Shown here: positions 7,993 to 16,797 of the stretch, piece after piece | How positions within the stretch are numbered: the first letter of the stretch is position 1 | Layout of the letters: each line of letters begins with the position of its first letter | Notes under the pieces: generated by a model | What the model saw: only the letters and a program-made list of their open reading frames with translations | What the model was told of the DNA's origin: nothing | Database searches by the model: none | Position numbers and translations under genes: made by a program | Origin: Streptomyces qinzhouensis | GTDB taxonomy: Bacteria > Actinomycetota > Actinomycetes > Streptomycetales > Streptomycetaceae | Length of the DNA: 64,000 bases | Assembly (NCBI RefSeq): GCF_007856155.1 | Contig: NZ_CP042266.1 | Coordinates: 7,502,001-7,566,000, forward strand | Direction of reading: 5' to 3'

Positions 7993-8454
7993 GAGGGGGG
8001 CGATGCCGGACCGGACAACGGGGGTCGCCCTGTGCTGCGGGAGGTCCGTCGGCCGGGCCGGTGACAGGGCCGGAGCAAGCGGCCCCCGTGGTGTGGCCAG
8101 GTCCGGATGAAGAGTGGCACTGGCACGGTAGGAAGCGGATCTTGAGGTTTCTGGCGTGAGAACCAGGAAGAAGCTCGCGTCAGCAACCGCGCGGAACAGG
8201 GTCTGCGCCTCCTGAGACCCGAGACCCGAGACCCGAGACGCGGCGGGCGCGGGTCGAAGCCCCGCCCGGTCCCGGTCCGCAGGACCACTCGGCTCCCTCG
8301 CCGGCGGGGCTCACAGCCGCTCGATCCGCTCCGTCGGACCGGCCCGCCCGCCCGGCCGCTCGAGGTCAGGTGGGCGTTCAGGTTTCGTACAGACAGCGCT
8401 CCAGCGGGCGGACGCCGGCTCTCCGAGCCGTAGCCCGCCGCCCACTCAGAACTC
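7993..8454. other. Intergenic spacer between the cassette and the urease operon
   Basis: No supported gene on either strand. It holds three perfect copies plus one partial copy of the heptamer GAGACCC (8214 to about 8240) and several short GC-rich inverted repeats that could terminate the upstream operon. The right edge leads directly into the urease promoter. Confidence 0.5.
8214..8240. repeat. Heptamer tandem repeat (GAGACCC)
   Basis: GAGACCC is repeated at 8214-8220, 8221-8227 and 8228-8234, followed by the degenerate GAGACG. It is intergenic. No function can be assigned. Confidence 0.7.
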
Positions 8455-8483
8455 TTGTCTGAAAATTCAGTCAGTGTCATAGT
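8455..8483 (+). promoter_or_regulatory. ureAB promoter with overlapping 18-bp operator
   Basis: TTGTCT (8455-8460) and CATAGT (8478-8483), 17 bases apart, make a vegetative-type -35/-10 pair. An inverted repeat, TGTCTGAA-AA-TTCAGTCA (8456-8473, one mismatch between arms), covers the -35 and most of the spacer. The same arrangement occurs at 11132-11160 before the agmatine-deiminase operon. The size and symmetry suit a TetR-type repressor that would block RNA polymerase; no such gene is in the window. Confidence 0.6.
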
Positions 8484-8599
8484 GGGCTCACCTCCGGGCC
8501 ATATCAACCGCTCGCGCTCCGATGCCGAGCCGTGCCGTGTGAAGCCCGACTTCCTCGCGCTCTCCCCGCCCTTGTCCGAGGGGAGAAAGGAAACCACTC

Positions 8600-8635
8600 A
8601 TGTACGCCATGTACGCGAGGTCGGCATGCCGCTGA
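8600..8635 (+). CDS. Possible 11-codon upstream ORF overlapping ureAB
   Basis: ATG at 8600 preceded by GGGAGAAAGGA opens an 11-codon frame (MYAMYARSACR) that ends at 8635, just inside the ureAB coding start in another frame. Its ribosome site is at least as good as that of ureAB, so it could translationally couple or dampen ureAB. It may also be chance; confidence is low. Confidence 0.25.
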   Translation: MYAMYARSACR

Positions 8636-9342
8636 CTCCCACCGAGCGGGACCGCCTGCTGCTGTTCACCGCTGCCGAGCTGGCTCGGGCCCGTCTTGGG
8701 CGCGGGCTGCGGCTCAACGTTCCCGAGGCGACCGCGCTCGTCGCGGACACCGTTTGCGAGGCGGCCCGTGACGGGTTGCGTCTGGCGGAGGCGATCGAAC
8801 GGGGGCGCTCGGTCCTGGGCCCCGGTGACCTGCTGCCCGGCGTCGCCGATGTCGTCACCGAAATACAGGTCGAGGCCGTCTTCGACGACGGTACGCGGCT
8901 CGCCGCCGTCGCCGAGCCCTTCGGGCCGGTCGACCGCGACGACGCGGCGCCCGGTGCCGTACTCCCCGGACCGGACGACCCGTGGGTGCCCGAACCGGTT
9001 CTGACGCTCGCCGTGCGCAACACCGCGGCGGTACCGATCAGCGTGACCTCGCACTTCCACTTCTTCGAGGCCAACCCGCGGCTCGACTTCGACCGCGCCG
9101 CCGCGTACGGCATGCGGGCGGCCGCCCCCGCGGGTGCCTCGGTCCGCTTCGACCCCGGGCTGACCGTCGACATCGGCCTGGTGCCGATCGGCGGTGACCG
9201 GATCGCGATCGGCTTCGCCGGGCTGGTCGACGGCCCCCTCGACGCGCCCGGGGCCAGGGCTGCGGCCCTGCGCAGGGCCGCAGCCTGCGGCTACCTGGGC
9301 GCGGAGCCCCGTGACGACACCTCGGAAGGAAGCCCGGCATGA
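8626..9342 (+). CDS. ureAB: Urease gamma/beta fusion subunit
   Basis: A 238-residue fusion of UreA (gamma, residues 1 to about 100: MPLTPTERDRLLLFTAAELARARLGRGLRLN, LVADTVCEAARDG) and UreB (beta, from about 110: NTAAVPISVTSHFHFFEANPRLDFDR, then YGMRAAAPAGASVRFDPG). Such fusions are known in some actinobacterial and other ureases. These are the structural subunits that assemble with UreC. ATG at 8626 chosen because the protein starts with the normal UreA N-terminus; GCGAGG lies 5 bases upstream. The stop overlaps the ureC ATG by 4 bases. No ureDEFG accessory genes are nearby. Confidence 0.9.
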   Translation: MPLTPTERDRLLLFTAAELARARLGRGLRLNVPEATALVADTVCEAARDGLRLAEAIERGRSVLGPGDLLPGVADVVTEIQVEAVFDDGTRLAAVAEPFGPVDRDDAAPGAVLPGPDDPWVPEPVLTLAVRNTAAVPISVTSHFHFFEANPRLDFDRAAAYGMRAAAPAGASVRFDPGLTVDIGLVPIGGDRIAIGFAGLVDGPLDAPGARAAALRRAAACGYLGAEPRDDTSEGSPA

Positions 9343-11075
9343 GCAGGCCGACGCGCCACAGCGACCACTGCGCTCCTGGGCACAGCCGGCATATCGACCC
9401 TTATGAGTACGCCTCCGTGCACGGCCCCCGGGCCGGGGACCGGGTGCGGCTCGGTGACTCCGGGCTGGTGGTCCGGGTGGAGTCCGACTCCCAGCACCCC
9501 GGGGACGAGTTCCTCGCGGGCTTCGGCAAGACCGCCCGCGACGGTATGCATCTGAAGGCCGCGGCCGTCCGCGACACCTGCGATGTGGTGATCACCAATG
9601 TGCTGGTGATCGACGCGGTCCAGGGCATCCGGAAGGTGTCGATCGGCATCCGCGAGGGCCGGATCACCGGCATCGGGCGGGCCGGTAACCCCGACACCGT
9701 CGACGGGGTGGACATCGTGGTCGGGACGGGGACGACGATGATCCCGGGGGAGGGGCTGATCGCCACCGCCGGGGCCGTGGACACCCATGTCCATCTGCTC
9801 TCGCCGCGGATCATGGAAGCGTCCCTGGCCTCCGGTGTCACCACGATCATCGGCCAGGAGATCGGCCCGAGCTGGGGTGTCGGCGTCAACTCGCCCTGGG
9901 CGCTGAAGCACGCCTTCAGCGCCTTCGACGCCTGGCCGGTGAACATCGGCTTCCTCGCGCGGGGTTCCTCGTCGCACGAGGCGCCGCTGATCGAGGCGCT
10001 CGCCGAGGGCGGTGCCTGCGGTTTCAAGGTCCATGAGGACATGGGTGCCCATACCCGGGCCCTGGACACCGCGCTGCGGGTCGCCGACGAACACGACGTT
10101 CAGGTCGCCCTGCACAGCGACGGGCTGAACGAATGCCTGTCGGTGGAGGACACCCTGCGGGTGCTGGAGGGCCGGACGATCCACGCCTTCCATATCGAGG
10201 GCTGCGGCGGCGGCCATGTGCCGAACGTCCTGAAGATGGCGGGGGTGCCGAATGTCATCGGCTCCTCCACCAATCCGACCCTCCCGTTCGGCCGGGACGC
10301 CGTCGCCGAGCACTACGGGATGATCGTCTCCGTCCATGCGCTGAAGCCCGATCTGCCCGGTGACGCGGCGATGGCCCGGGACCGGATCCGGGCCGGGACC
10401 ATGGGCGCGGAGGACGTTCTGCACGATCTCGGCGCCATCGGCATCACGTCGTCCGACGCCCAGGGCATGGGCCGGGCGGGGGAGACCGTCCGCCGCACCT
10501 TCGCCATGGCCGGGAAGATGAAGAACGAGCTCGGACCGCTCGCGGACGACGGCCCGCACGACGACAACGCCCGCGTCCTGCGCTATATGGCGAAGCTGAC
10601 CATCAATCCGGCCATCGCCCATGGGCTCTCCCACGAGATCGGGTCCATCGAGACCGGCAAGATGGCCGACATCGTGCTCTGGCGACCCCCGTTCTTCGGC
10701 GCCAAGCCGCAGCTGGTCATCAAGAACGGCTTCCCCGCCTACGGGGTGACCGGTGACCCCAACGCCGCCACCGACACCTGTGAACCCCTGGTACTCGGGC
10801 CACTGTTCGGCGCCCACGGTGCCGCGCCCGCCGAACTCTCCGTGGCGTTCGTCGCCGGGGCCGCCGTGGGTCTCGGCTCCGACCGGATGCCCACCCGCCG
10901 CCGCCGGGTCGCCGTCCGCGGCACCCGTGGAATCGGTCCGGCGGATCTGCTGCTCAACTCCCGGCTCGGCGACATCCAAGTCGACGGCCGGAGCGGCCTG
11001 GTGACGCTCGACGGGGCGCCGCTGCGCTCGGAGCCGGCGGACACGGTCTCCCTGAGCCGTCTCTACTTCTTCTGA
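9339..11075 (+). CDS. ureC: Divergent urease alpha subunit
   Basis: A 578-residue UreC-family amidohydrolase. The nickel-site framework is present: VDTHVHL, the carbamylated-Lys motif GACGFKVHED (Lys230), VALHSDGLNE, HAFHIEGCGGGH and the late Asp in ITSSDAQGMGR. The mobile flap differs from typical ureases, which have Met-Val-Cys-His-His at this site; here it reads IVSVHALKP, so the flap Cys is Val332 while the next His (His333) is kept. With the missing accessory genes and the deiminase neighbours this suggests the second, divergent urease type seen in some streptomycetes, perhaps with altered activity or activation. ATG overlaps the ureAB stop by 4 bases. A 93-base gap then leads to the deiminase promoter. 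Confidence 0.88.
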   Translation: MSRPTRHSDHCAPGHSRHIDPYEYASVHGPRAGDRVRLGDSGLVVRVESDSQHPGDEFLAGFGKTARDGMHLKAAAVRDTCDVVITNVLVIDAVQGIRKVSIGIREGRITGIGRAGNPDTVDGVDIVVGTGTTMIPGEGLIATAGAVDTHVHLLSPRIMEASLASGVTTIIGQEIGPSWGVGVNSPWALKHAFSAFDAWPVNIGFLARGSSSHEAPLIEALAEGGACGFKVHEDMGAHTRALDTALRVADEHDVQVALHSDGLNECLSVEDTLRVLEGRTIHAFHIEGCGGGHVPNVLKMAGVPNVIGSSTNPTLPFGRDAVAEHYGMIVSVHALKPDLPGDAAMARDRIRAGTMGAEDVLHDLGAIGITSSDAQGMGRAGETVRRTFAMAGKMKNELGPLADDGPHDDNARVLRYMAKLTINPAIAHGLSHEIGSIETGKMADIVLWRPPFFGAKPQLVIKNGFPAYGVTGDPNAATDTCEPLVLGPLFGAHGAAPAELSVAFVAGAAVGLGSDRMPTRRRRVAVRGTRGIGPADLLLNSRLGDIQVDGRSGLVTLDGAPLRSEPADTVSLSRLYFF

Positions 11076-11131
11076 TCCTCCTCGGGCCTTCCCTGTCGGT
11101 TCCGGGCCGGGCATTTTTGCCGTCCAAGCTA

Positions 11132-11160
11132 TTGACTGAAAATTCAGTCAGGCTCATTAT
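11132..11160 (+). promoter_or_regulatory. Agmatine-deiminase operon promoter with perfect 18-bp operator
   Basis: TTGACT (11132-11137) and CATTAT (11155-11160) are 17 bases apart. TGACTGAA-AA-TTCAGTCA (11133-11150) is a perfect inverted repeat overlapping the -35. The predicted transcription start near 11167 lies almost at an ATG at 11169, so a leaderless reading is conceivable. The site matches the one upstream of ureAB in sequence and geometry, implying a shared repressor. Confidence 0.65.
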
Positions 11161-11189
11161 TCCCTTCAATGACTGAGAAGAGACCTCTG

Positions 11190-12203
11190 ATGACCGGTTT
11201 TCGGATGCCCGCCGAGTGGGCCCCGCACGACGGCTGCCTGATGGCCTGGCCGTCCCGGGTGGACCTGTGGGGCGCCACGCTCGATGCCGTGAAGCGGGAG
11301 TACGCCGAAGTGGCCCGTACCATCGCCCGCTTCGAACCCGTCACGATGGTCGCACCGCCCGGCTCCGGCGACGACGCCCGCACCCACTGCGGTGCCGAGG
11401 TCACCGTCCTGGAACTGCCCCTCGACGACTCCTGGTTCCGCGACTCCGCGCCGCTCTTCGTCCTGGACGGGAACGGCCGCCGGGCAGGTGTCGACTTCCG
11501 CTTCAACGCCTGGGGCCGCAAGCACCAGCCGTACGACTCCGACGACCGCGTCAGTGCCCTGCTCCTGGCCCGCCTCGGCGTCGAACGCATCGCCTCCGGC
11601 ATGATCCTGGAAGGCGGCGCGATCACCGTCGACGGCGAAGGCACCCTGATCACCACCGAGCAGTGCCTCCTCCATCCCAACCGCAACCCGGATCTGACCC
11701 GGGAGCAGATCGAAGCCGAACTGAAGACACGGCTCGGCGTCGAGAAGGTCATCTGGCTTCCGTACGGCGGACTGCTCGACACCGAGACCGACGGCCATGT
11801 CGACGGGGTGTGCGCCTTCGCCGCCCCCGGCAAGGTCGTCGTCTCCCTGCCCGACGACCCGGCCCACCCCGACTACGCCCGGATGCGCGCCAACCGCGCC
11901 GTCCTGGAGGTGTCGACCGACGCCAAGGGCCGGGCCCTGGAGATCGTCGACCTTCCCCAGACCGCGTTCGCCGAGGTCGACGGCGGCCGGGTGGAGGTCT
12001 CGTACCTGAACTACTACATCGCCAACGGCGGCATCGTCGTGCCGGTCGCCGGAGCGCCCCAGGACCCGGCCGCCCTGGCGGTGATCGCGGCCGCGCACCC
12101 GGACCGTGCGGTCGTCGGCGTCACGGCGCCGGTCATCGCCTACGGCGGCGGCGGCGTCCACTGCATCACCCAGCAGATCCCGGCGGCCGCCCCCATGGCG
12201 TGA
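11190..12203 (+). CDS. Agmatine deiminase family protein (cytosolic)
   Basis: A 337-residue member of the guanidine-modifying (GME) superfamily, porphyromonas-type peptidyl-arginine/agmatine deiminase branch. The start MTGFRMPAEWAPHDGCLMAWP is typical of the family. DDSWFRDSAPLF gives substrate-binding Asp residues, ETDGHVDG the catalytic His, and GGGGVHCITQQ the nucleophile Cys325. Agmatine deiminase converts agmatine to N-carbamoylputrescine and ammonia; exact substrate preference is not certain. I chose ATG 11190 because GAGAAGAG precedes it and it fits family length; ATG 11169 would add seven residues and be nearly leaderless. It is the first gene of the importer operon and has no export signal. 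Confidence 0.85.
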   Translation: MTGFRMPAEWAPHDGCLMAWPSRVDLWGATLDAVKREYAEVARTIARFEPVTMVAPPGSGDDARTHCGAEVTVLELPLDDSWFRDSAPLFVLDGNGRRAGVDFRFNAWGRKHQPYDSDDRVSALLLARLGVERIASGMILEGGAITVDGEGTLITTEQCLLHPNRNPDLTREQIEAELKTRLGVEKVIWLPYGGLLDTETDGHVDGVCAFAAPGKVVVSLPDDPAHPDYARMRANRAVLEVSTDAKGRALEIVDLPQTAFAEVDGGRVEVSYLNYYIANGGIVVPVAGAPQDPAALAVIAAAHPDRAVVGVTAPVIAYGGGGVHCITQQIPAAAPMA

Positions 12204-12252
12204 CCCGGCAGGAAACCCCCTCATCCCTCCCGTACCGAGAGAGAACGTGACG

Positions 12253-13980
12253 ATGAGCACCGAACCGCCCCCGCCCCGGGCCCCCGGCCGCCGCCCGCTG
12301 CGGAACGCCCGTGCGGTCCTCGCCCCGGTCGCCGCCCTTGTCGCGCTCACGGCCTGCGCCGGTCCGCCCCGGGCGGGGGCCTCGTTCGCGCTCTCGGCCG
12401 GTACGCCCCGGCCCGCCGGGGACATCGCCGCCTTCACCTGGGCCGTCTACGCCGAACCGCTCACGCTCGACTACACGATGGCGTTCGACTATCCGCAGAA
12501 CACCATCCTCTCCAATGTCTGCGAGAGCCTGATGCGCTGGACGCCCGGGCTCACCCTCGAACCCGGACTCGCCCGGAAGGCCACCAACCCCTCCCCGACG
12601 ACCTGGGTGTACGACCTGCGGGCCGGAGTGCGGTTCCACGACGGCCGGACGATGACCGCGGACGACGTCGTCTTCAGCCTCGGCCGCCAGACGGACCCGG
12701 AGAACGCCGCCGCCTGGGCCCAGAACTTCCAGAACGTGGCCTCGGTCCGGGCGACCGGCCCCCTCCAGGTCACCGTCAGGCTCAAGAAGCCCGACTCGCA
12801 GTTCCCCCAGTACATGGCGACCGCCGCCGGTGTGGTCGCCTCCCGGGCCGGGGTCGAGGCGGCGGGCGAGGACTACGGCACCTCCGGCGGCCTCGCCTGC
12901 ACCGGGCCGTTCACCCTCGGGGAGTGGCAGAAGGGACAGCGCCTCGAACTGAGACGCTTCGACGGCTACCACGGCCCCTGCGCCAAGGCGGGCCGCGTCG
13001 TCTTCCGCTTTCTCACCGACCCCGCCGCCCGGACCAACGCCATGCTCAGCGGCGATGTCGACGGCGGCTATCTCATCCCGACCGAGAGCTACGGCCGCCT
13101 CGAGGACAGCGACACCGGCACCCTGTACTTCGGCGAGGGGCTCAGCACCGTCAACCTGGGCATCACCGATATGAAGGGCGCCCTCGGCGACGTCCGGGTA
13201 CGACGGGCACTCTCCCTCGCCCTGGACCGCACCGGGTTCGTCCGGGCCGGCCTCGGCGGCGCGGGCACCGCCACCAGCTCGCTCACCACCCGGGCCGTCT
13301 GGGCGGGCGCGGCGCCGGAGACGCGCGAGGCGGCCTTCGCCGGACTGCCGCCCGCCACCCGGAACCTGGACAAGGCCCGCGCCCTGGTCGAGGAGGCGGG
13401 CGCCACCGGCAAGAGCCTCACCATCGCGACCAGCCCCATCGGACAGGACGTCTCCCTCCTCGCCACCGCCGTCCAGGCCGCGGGCACTCAGATCGGCCTG
13501 CGGGTCAATGTCAGATCCGTCGCCCCGAACGCCTTCTCGGCGCTCTTCACCGACCCCGGCGCCCGCGAGGGCATCGACGCCTTCCCCCTCACCTACTACG
13601 GTTCGATCACCGACCCGCTCGACCTTCTGACCAACTTCAGGACCGGCGCCTACCTCAACTTCGGCGGCTACAGCGACGAGCACTACGACACGCTCGTCGA
13701 AGAGGCCACCGGCACCTACGACAAGGACCGCCGGCTGCGGATCGAAAGCCGGCTCCAACGGCGCGCGGCCGAACAACTGCCGTGGATCCCGGTCGCTGAG
13801 TGGCCCACCGCCGTCTTCCTCAACAAGCGGATCACCGGCGCCCCCACCACCATCGCGTACATGTACTACCCCTGGGCCGCCGACATCGGCGCCGCGGGAG
13901 CATCCGCCGGAGCAGCCGCCGGGGCGGGCGCGGGCGCCGGAGCGGTGAAGGGCACGGCCGGTACGGGGGCCGCCCCGTGA
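12253..13980 (+). CDS. ABC importer solute-binding lipoprotein (family 5)
   Basis: A 575-residue periplasmic-type binding protein of the oligopeptide/dipeptide/nickel family. The N-terminus ends in a lipobox (LVALTAC, Cys at the end of the hydrophobic stretch), so it is a membrane-anchored lipoprotein. Family landmarks include VYDLRAGVRFHDGRTMTADDVVFSLGR, which is near-diagnostic, and DVRVRRALSLALDRTGFVRAGL. The C-terminus carries a low-complexity Ala/Gly tail. It delivers a peptide-like or other cationic ligand to the permeases encoded just downstream; flanking deiminases suggest a guanidino compound, which is inference. A GTG six bases upstream, after GAGAGAGA, is an alternative start. The stop overlaps the permease start by 4 bases. 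Confidence 0.88.
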   Translation: MSTEPPPPRAPGRRPLRNARAVLAPVAALVALTACAGPPRAGASFALSAGTPRPAGDIAAFTWAVYAEPLTLDYTMAFDYPQNTILSNVCESLMRWTPGLTLEPGLARKATNPSPTTWVYDLRAGVRFHDGRTMTADDVVFSLGRQTDPENAAAWAQNFQNVASVRATGPLQVTVRLKKPDSQFPQYMATAAGVVASRAGVEAAGEDYGTSGGLACTGPFTLGEWQKGQRLELRRFDGYHGPCAKAGRVVFRFLTDPAARTNAMLSGDVDGGYLIPTESYGRLEDSDTGTLYFGEGLSTVNLGITDMKGALGDVRVRRALSLALDRTGFVRAGLGGAGTATSSLTTRAVWAGAAPETREAAFAGLPPATRNLDKARALVEEAGATGKSLTIATSPIGQDVSLLATAVQAAGTQIGLRVNVRSVAPNAFSALFTDPGAREGIDAFPLTYYGSITDPLDLLTNFRTGAYLNFGGYSDEHYDTLVEEATGTYDKDRRLRIESRLQRRAAEQLPWIPVAEWPTAVFLNKRITGAPTTIAYMYYPWAADIGAAGASAGAAAGAGAGAGAVKGTAGTGAAP

Positions 13981-14945
13981 ACCCCGCCGCCTTCCTGAGA
14001 TTCGCCGCCCGCAGAGCCGCCGAGATGGCGGCCACCCTCCTCGTCGCCTCCTTCGCCGTCTTCGGCGCGATGTACCTCGCCCCCGGCAGCCCCGCCGGCT
14101 TCCTGCTCTCCGGCCGTTCGGCCTCACCGGAGGCGCTCGCCGCCATCAGCGCCCGCTACCACCTCGACGACCCCTTCGCCGTCCGCTATCTGCGCTGGCT
14201 CGGTGACATGGTCCAGGGCGACTTCGGCCGTTCGCTGACCTATCGCACCGAGGTCTCCCGGCTGCTCGCCGACCGGCTGCCCACCACCCTGATGCTGATC
14301 ACCATGGCGCTCTGTGTGGTCCTCGTCGCCGGGATCCTCCTCGGCCGGATCGCCGCCGTCCGCGGCGGTGCCGTCGACACCACCGTTCTCGTCGCCACCA
14401 CCTTCGCCGTCGGCACCCCGTCCTTCGTCGCCGCCGTACTGCTCCAGGGGCTCTTCGCCGTCGAACTCGGCTGGTTCCCCAGCAGCGGCACCGGGGACGG
14501 CCTCCTCGACCGGATACGGCATCTCACCCTGCCCGCCGTCGCCCTCGCCCTCTATCTGATCGGCATGCTCGCCCGGGTCACCCGCGCCGCCATGCTGGAC
14601 GCCTTCGACAGCGACCATGTGACCTCGGCCCGCGGCCGGGGCGTGCCCGAACGCCTGGTGATCCGCCGCCATGTGCTGCGCAACGCGCTGGGGACCGTGC
14701 TCACCACCGGCGGGCTGATCGTCTCCACCCTGCTGGTCTGCACGATCCTCGTCGAAACGGCCTTCAGTATCGGCGGCATCGGCCAGCTCCTCGAACTCTC
14801 CACCTCCACCAAGGACTTCCCGACCGTGCAGGCCATCTCCCTCATCATCGTCGCCCTGTTCATGGCCGTGAACCTGATCGTCGACCTCGTCCTGCCCCTG
14901 GTCGACCCGCGCGTCACCCTCGGAACGAGAGGCGGCACCGCATGA
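13977..14945 (+). CDS. ABC importer permease (DppB type)
   Basis: A 322-residue membrane protein of the binding-protein-dependent permease family. The N-terminal FAARRAAEMAATLLVASFAVFGAMYLAPGSP matches the first helix of DppB/OppB proteins, and the GRGVPERLVIRRHVLRNALG stretch is the EAA-type loop that contacts the ATPase. About six membrane segments are visible. The GTG start overlaps the binding-protein stop as GTGA and the stop overlaps the next ATG, so all five transport genes are translationally coupled. Confidence 0.9.
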   Translation: MNPAAFLRFAARRAAEMAATLLVASFAVFGAMYLAPGSPAGFLLSGRSASPEALAAISARYHLDDPFAVRYLRWLGDMVQGDFGRSLTYRTEVSRLLADRLPTTLMLITMALCVVLVAGILLGRIAAVRGGAVDTTVLVATTFAVGTPSFVAAVLLQGLFAVELGWFPSSGTGDGLLDRIRHLTLPAVALALYLIGMLARVTRAAMLDAFDSDHVTSARGRGVPERLVIRRHVLRNALGTVLTTGGLIVSTLLVCTILVETAFSIGGIGQLLELSTSTKDFPTVQAISLIIVALFMAVNLIVDLVLPLVDPRVTLGTRGGTA

Positions 14946-15802
14946 CCGCCGTCCTCACCCGGCGCCCCGGCCTGGCAAAGCTCCGTACCGCCTCCGCCCG
15001 CTCACCCCTCCTCCTCGTCAGCGTCGCCTTCGTCGCCCTGGTCGTCCTCGCGGCGCTCCTCGCTCCCTGGCTCGCCCCCCACGACCCCAACGCGGTCGAT
15101 CTCGACGCCGCCCTCGCGGGAAACTCCGCGGACCATCCGCTCGGCGCCGACCCGGCCGGCCGCGACACCCTCTCCCGGCTCCTCCTCGGCGCCCGCACCT
15201 CCCTCCTCGGCCCGCTCGGCGTGGTGCTCTTCTCCACCGTCGCCGGGGTGGCCATCGGCACGGCGGCGGCCTGGCGGGGCGGCTGGCTGGACTCCGTCCT
15301 GTCCCGCTCGACGGAGCTGGTCTTCGCCTTCCCCGGGATGCTCCTCGCGATCCTGGTCGTCTCCGTGTACGGGGAGGGCCTGCTCGCCCCCGTGGTCGCG
15401 CTGGGCCTCGCCTACCTCCCGTACGTCAGCCGGCTCACCCGCTCCCTCGTCCTGGCCGAACGCGCCCGTCCGTACATCAGCGCCTACCAGATCCAGGGAC
15501 ACTCGGCGCTCCAGATCTGCCTACGCCATGTCCTGCCCAATATCGCCCCCGTCGTCCTCGCCCAGTCCACCATCAACTTCGGCTACGCCCTCATGGACCT
15601 CGCCGGACTGTCCTTCCTCGGCCTGGGCGTCCCGCCGCTCACCCCCGACTGGGGCCGCATGGTCTTCGACGGGCAGACCGCCGTCCAGCACGGCTACCCG
15701 CTCTCGGCGATCCTGCCGTGCGTCCTCATCGTGCTGACCGTCGTCGCGTTCAACGTGGTCGGTGAGGGCTGGGCCGACCGCGTCGCCAGGAGAGACCGAT
15801 GA
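14942..15802 (+). CDS. ABC importer permease (DppC type)
   Basis: A 286-residue second permease. LLAPWLAPHDPNAVDLDAALAGNSADHPLGADPAGRD is the characteristic periplasmic segment after the first helix in DppC/OppC proteins (normally ending in LGTDxxGRD). The ISAYQIQGHSALQICLRHVLPN region is the EAA loop. About six membrane helices. Starts by ATGA overlap with the DppB-type gene and ends by ATGA overlap with the first ATPase. Confidence 0.9.
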   Translation: MTAVLTRRPGLAKLRTASARSPLLLVSVAFVALVVLAALLAPWLAPHDPNAVDLDAALAGNSADHPLGADPAGRDTLSRLLLGARTSLLGPLGVVLFSTVAGVAIGTAAAWRGGWLDSVLSRSTELVFAFPGMLLAILVVSVYGEGLLAPVVALGLAYLPYVSRLTRSLVLAERARPYISAYQIQGHSALQICLRHVLPNIAPVVLAQSTINFGYALMDLAGLSFLGLGVPPLTPDWGRMVFDGQTAVQHGYPLSAILPCVLIVLTVVAFNVVGEGWADRVARRDR

Positions 15803-16797
15803 CCCCACCCGATGCCCCCACGCTCGACATCCGGAACCTGCGCCTCGCCCTCCCGGGAACCGCCCGCCCCGTACTCGACGGTGTCGACCTCACCGTCGGA
15901 CCGGGCGAGACCGTCGCCCTCGTCGGGGAGTCCGGCTCCGGCAAGTCCCTCACCTCGCGCGCCGCCCTGGGCCTGCTCCCGCGCGGGGCCGTGGCCGAGG
16001 GCACCGTCCGGGTCGACGGCCAGGACGTCCTCACCCTCGACCCCGAGCGGCTGCGCGCCCTGCGCGCGGGCAAGGTCGCCATGATCTTCCAGGACCCGCG
16101 GGCCGCCCTCAATCCGCTCCGCCGCATCGGCGACTTCCTCACCGAGGGCGTGCGCTCGGCCGGCACCCTGGACCAGGGGGCCGCGAACGCCCGCGCCACC
16201 GAACTGCTCACCGCCGTCGGCCTGGACGACACCGTCCGCCGGAAGTACCCGGGCCAGGTCTCCGGGGGCATGCTGCAGAGGGTGGTGATCGCCGCGGCGC
16301 TCATGGGCGACCCCGCGCTCCTCCTCGCCGACGAACCGACCACCGCCCTGGACGTCATCACCCAGGCCGAGGTGATCGCCCTCCTCACCCGGCTCCGCGC
16401 GAGCTTCCGCACCGGACTCCTCTTCGTCACCCATGACCTCGACCTCGCGGCGGCGATCAGCGACCGCGTGTACGTCATGTACGCCGGTCGGATCGCCGAG
16501 ACCGGACCCGCCCAGGACCTCTTCGAGAGGCCCCGCCACCCCTACACCGCCGCGCTCCTCGCGGCCACGCCCCGGCTCACGACCCCGGGCGGCCGGCTCC
16601 ACGCGATCCCGGGGCAGCCGCCCGATCTGCGCGCCTCCCTGACCGGCTGCGCCTTCGCCGCCCGCTGCCCGCTGGTGGCCGACGACTGCCGGGAATCGGC
16701 CCCGGCCGCGGCGCCCGTCCCCGGTGCCCCCGGCCGGCTCACCGCCTGCCACCACAGCGACCGGCTCGTACCGGAAGGACAGCGCCCCGATGCCTGA
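15799..16797 (+). CDS. ABC importer ATPase (DppD type)
   Basis: A 332-residue ATP-binding subunit. Walker A is GESGSGKS, the signature is VSGGMLQR, Walker B is LLADEPTTALD, and the switch His is in FVTHDLD. The C-terminal extension (RHPYTAALLAATPRL, then CAFAARCPLVADDC) is the oligopeptide/dipeptide-transporter C-terminal domain; its Cys pattern matches those that hold an iron-sulfur cluster in some relatives. It pairs with the next ATPase to drive import. Overlaps the next gene by 8 bases. Confidence 0.92.
   Translation: MTPPDAPTLDIRNLRLALPGTARPVLDGVDLTVGPGETVALVGESGSGKSLTSRAALGLLPRGAVAEGTVRVDGQDVLTLDPERLRALRAGKVAMIFQDPRAALNPLRRIGDFLTEGVRSAGTLDQGAANARATELLTAVGLDDTVRRKYPGQVSGGMLQRVVIAAALMGDPALLLADEPTTALDVITQAEVIALLTRLRASFRTGLLFVTHDLDLAAAISDRVYVMYAGRIAETGPAQDLFERPRHPYTAALLAATPRLTTPGGRLHAIPGQPPDLRASLTGCAFAARCPLVADDCRESAPAAAPVPGAPGRLTACHHSDRLVPEGQRPDA

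Noticed and set aside
8101..8160. TGGCAC repeats suggesting a sigma-54 promoter
   Set aside because: Spacing does not match GG-N10-GC, and streptomycetes lack sigma-54.
9291..11114. 607-codon minus-strand open frame over ureC
   Set aside because: Composition (Gly/Val/Arg/His-rich) and complete overlap with the well-supported UreC mark it as an antisense shadow.
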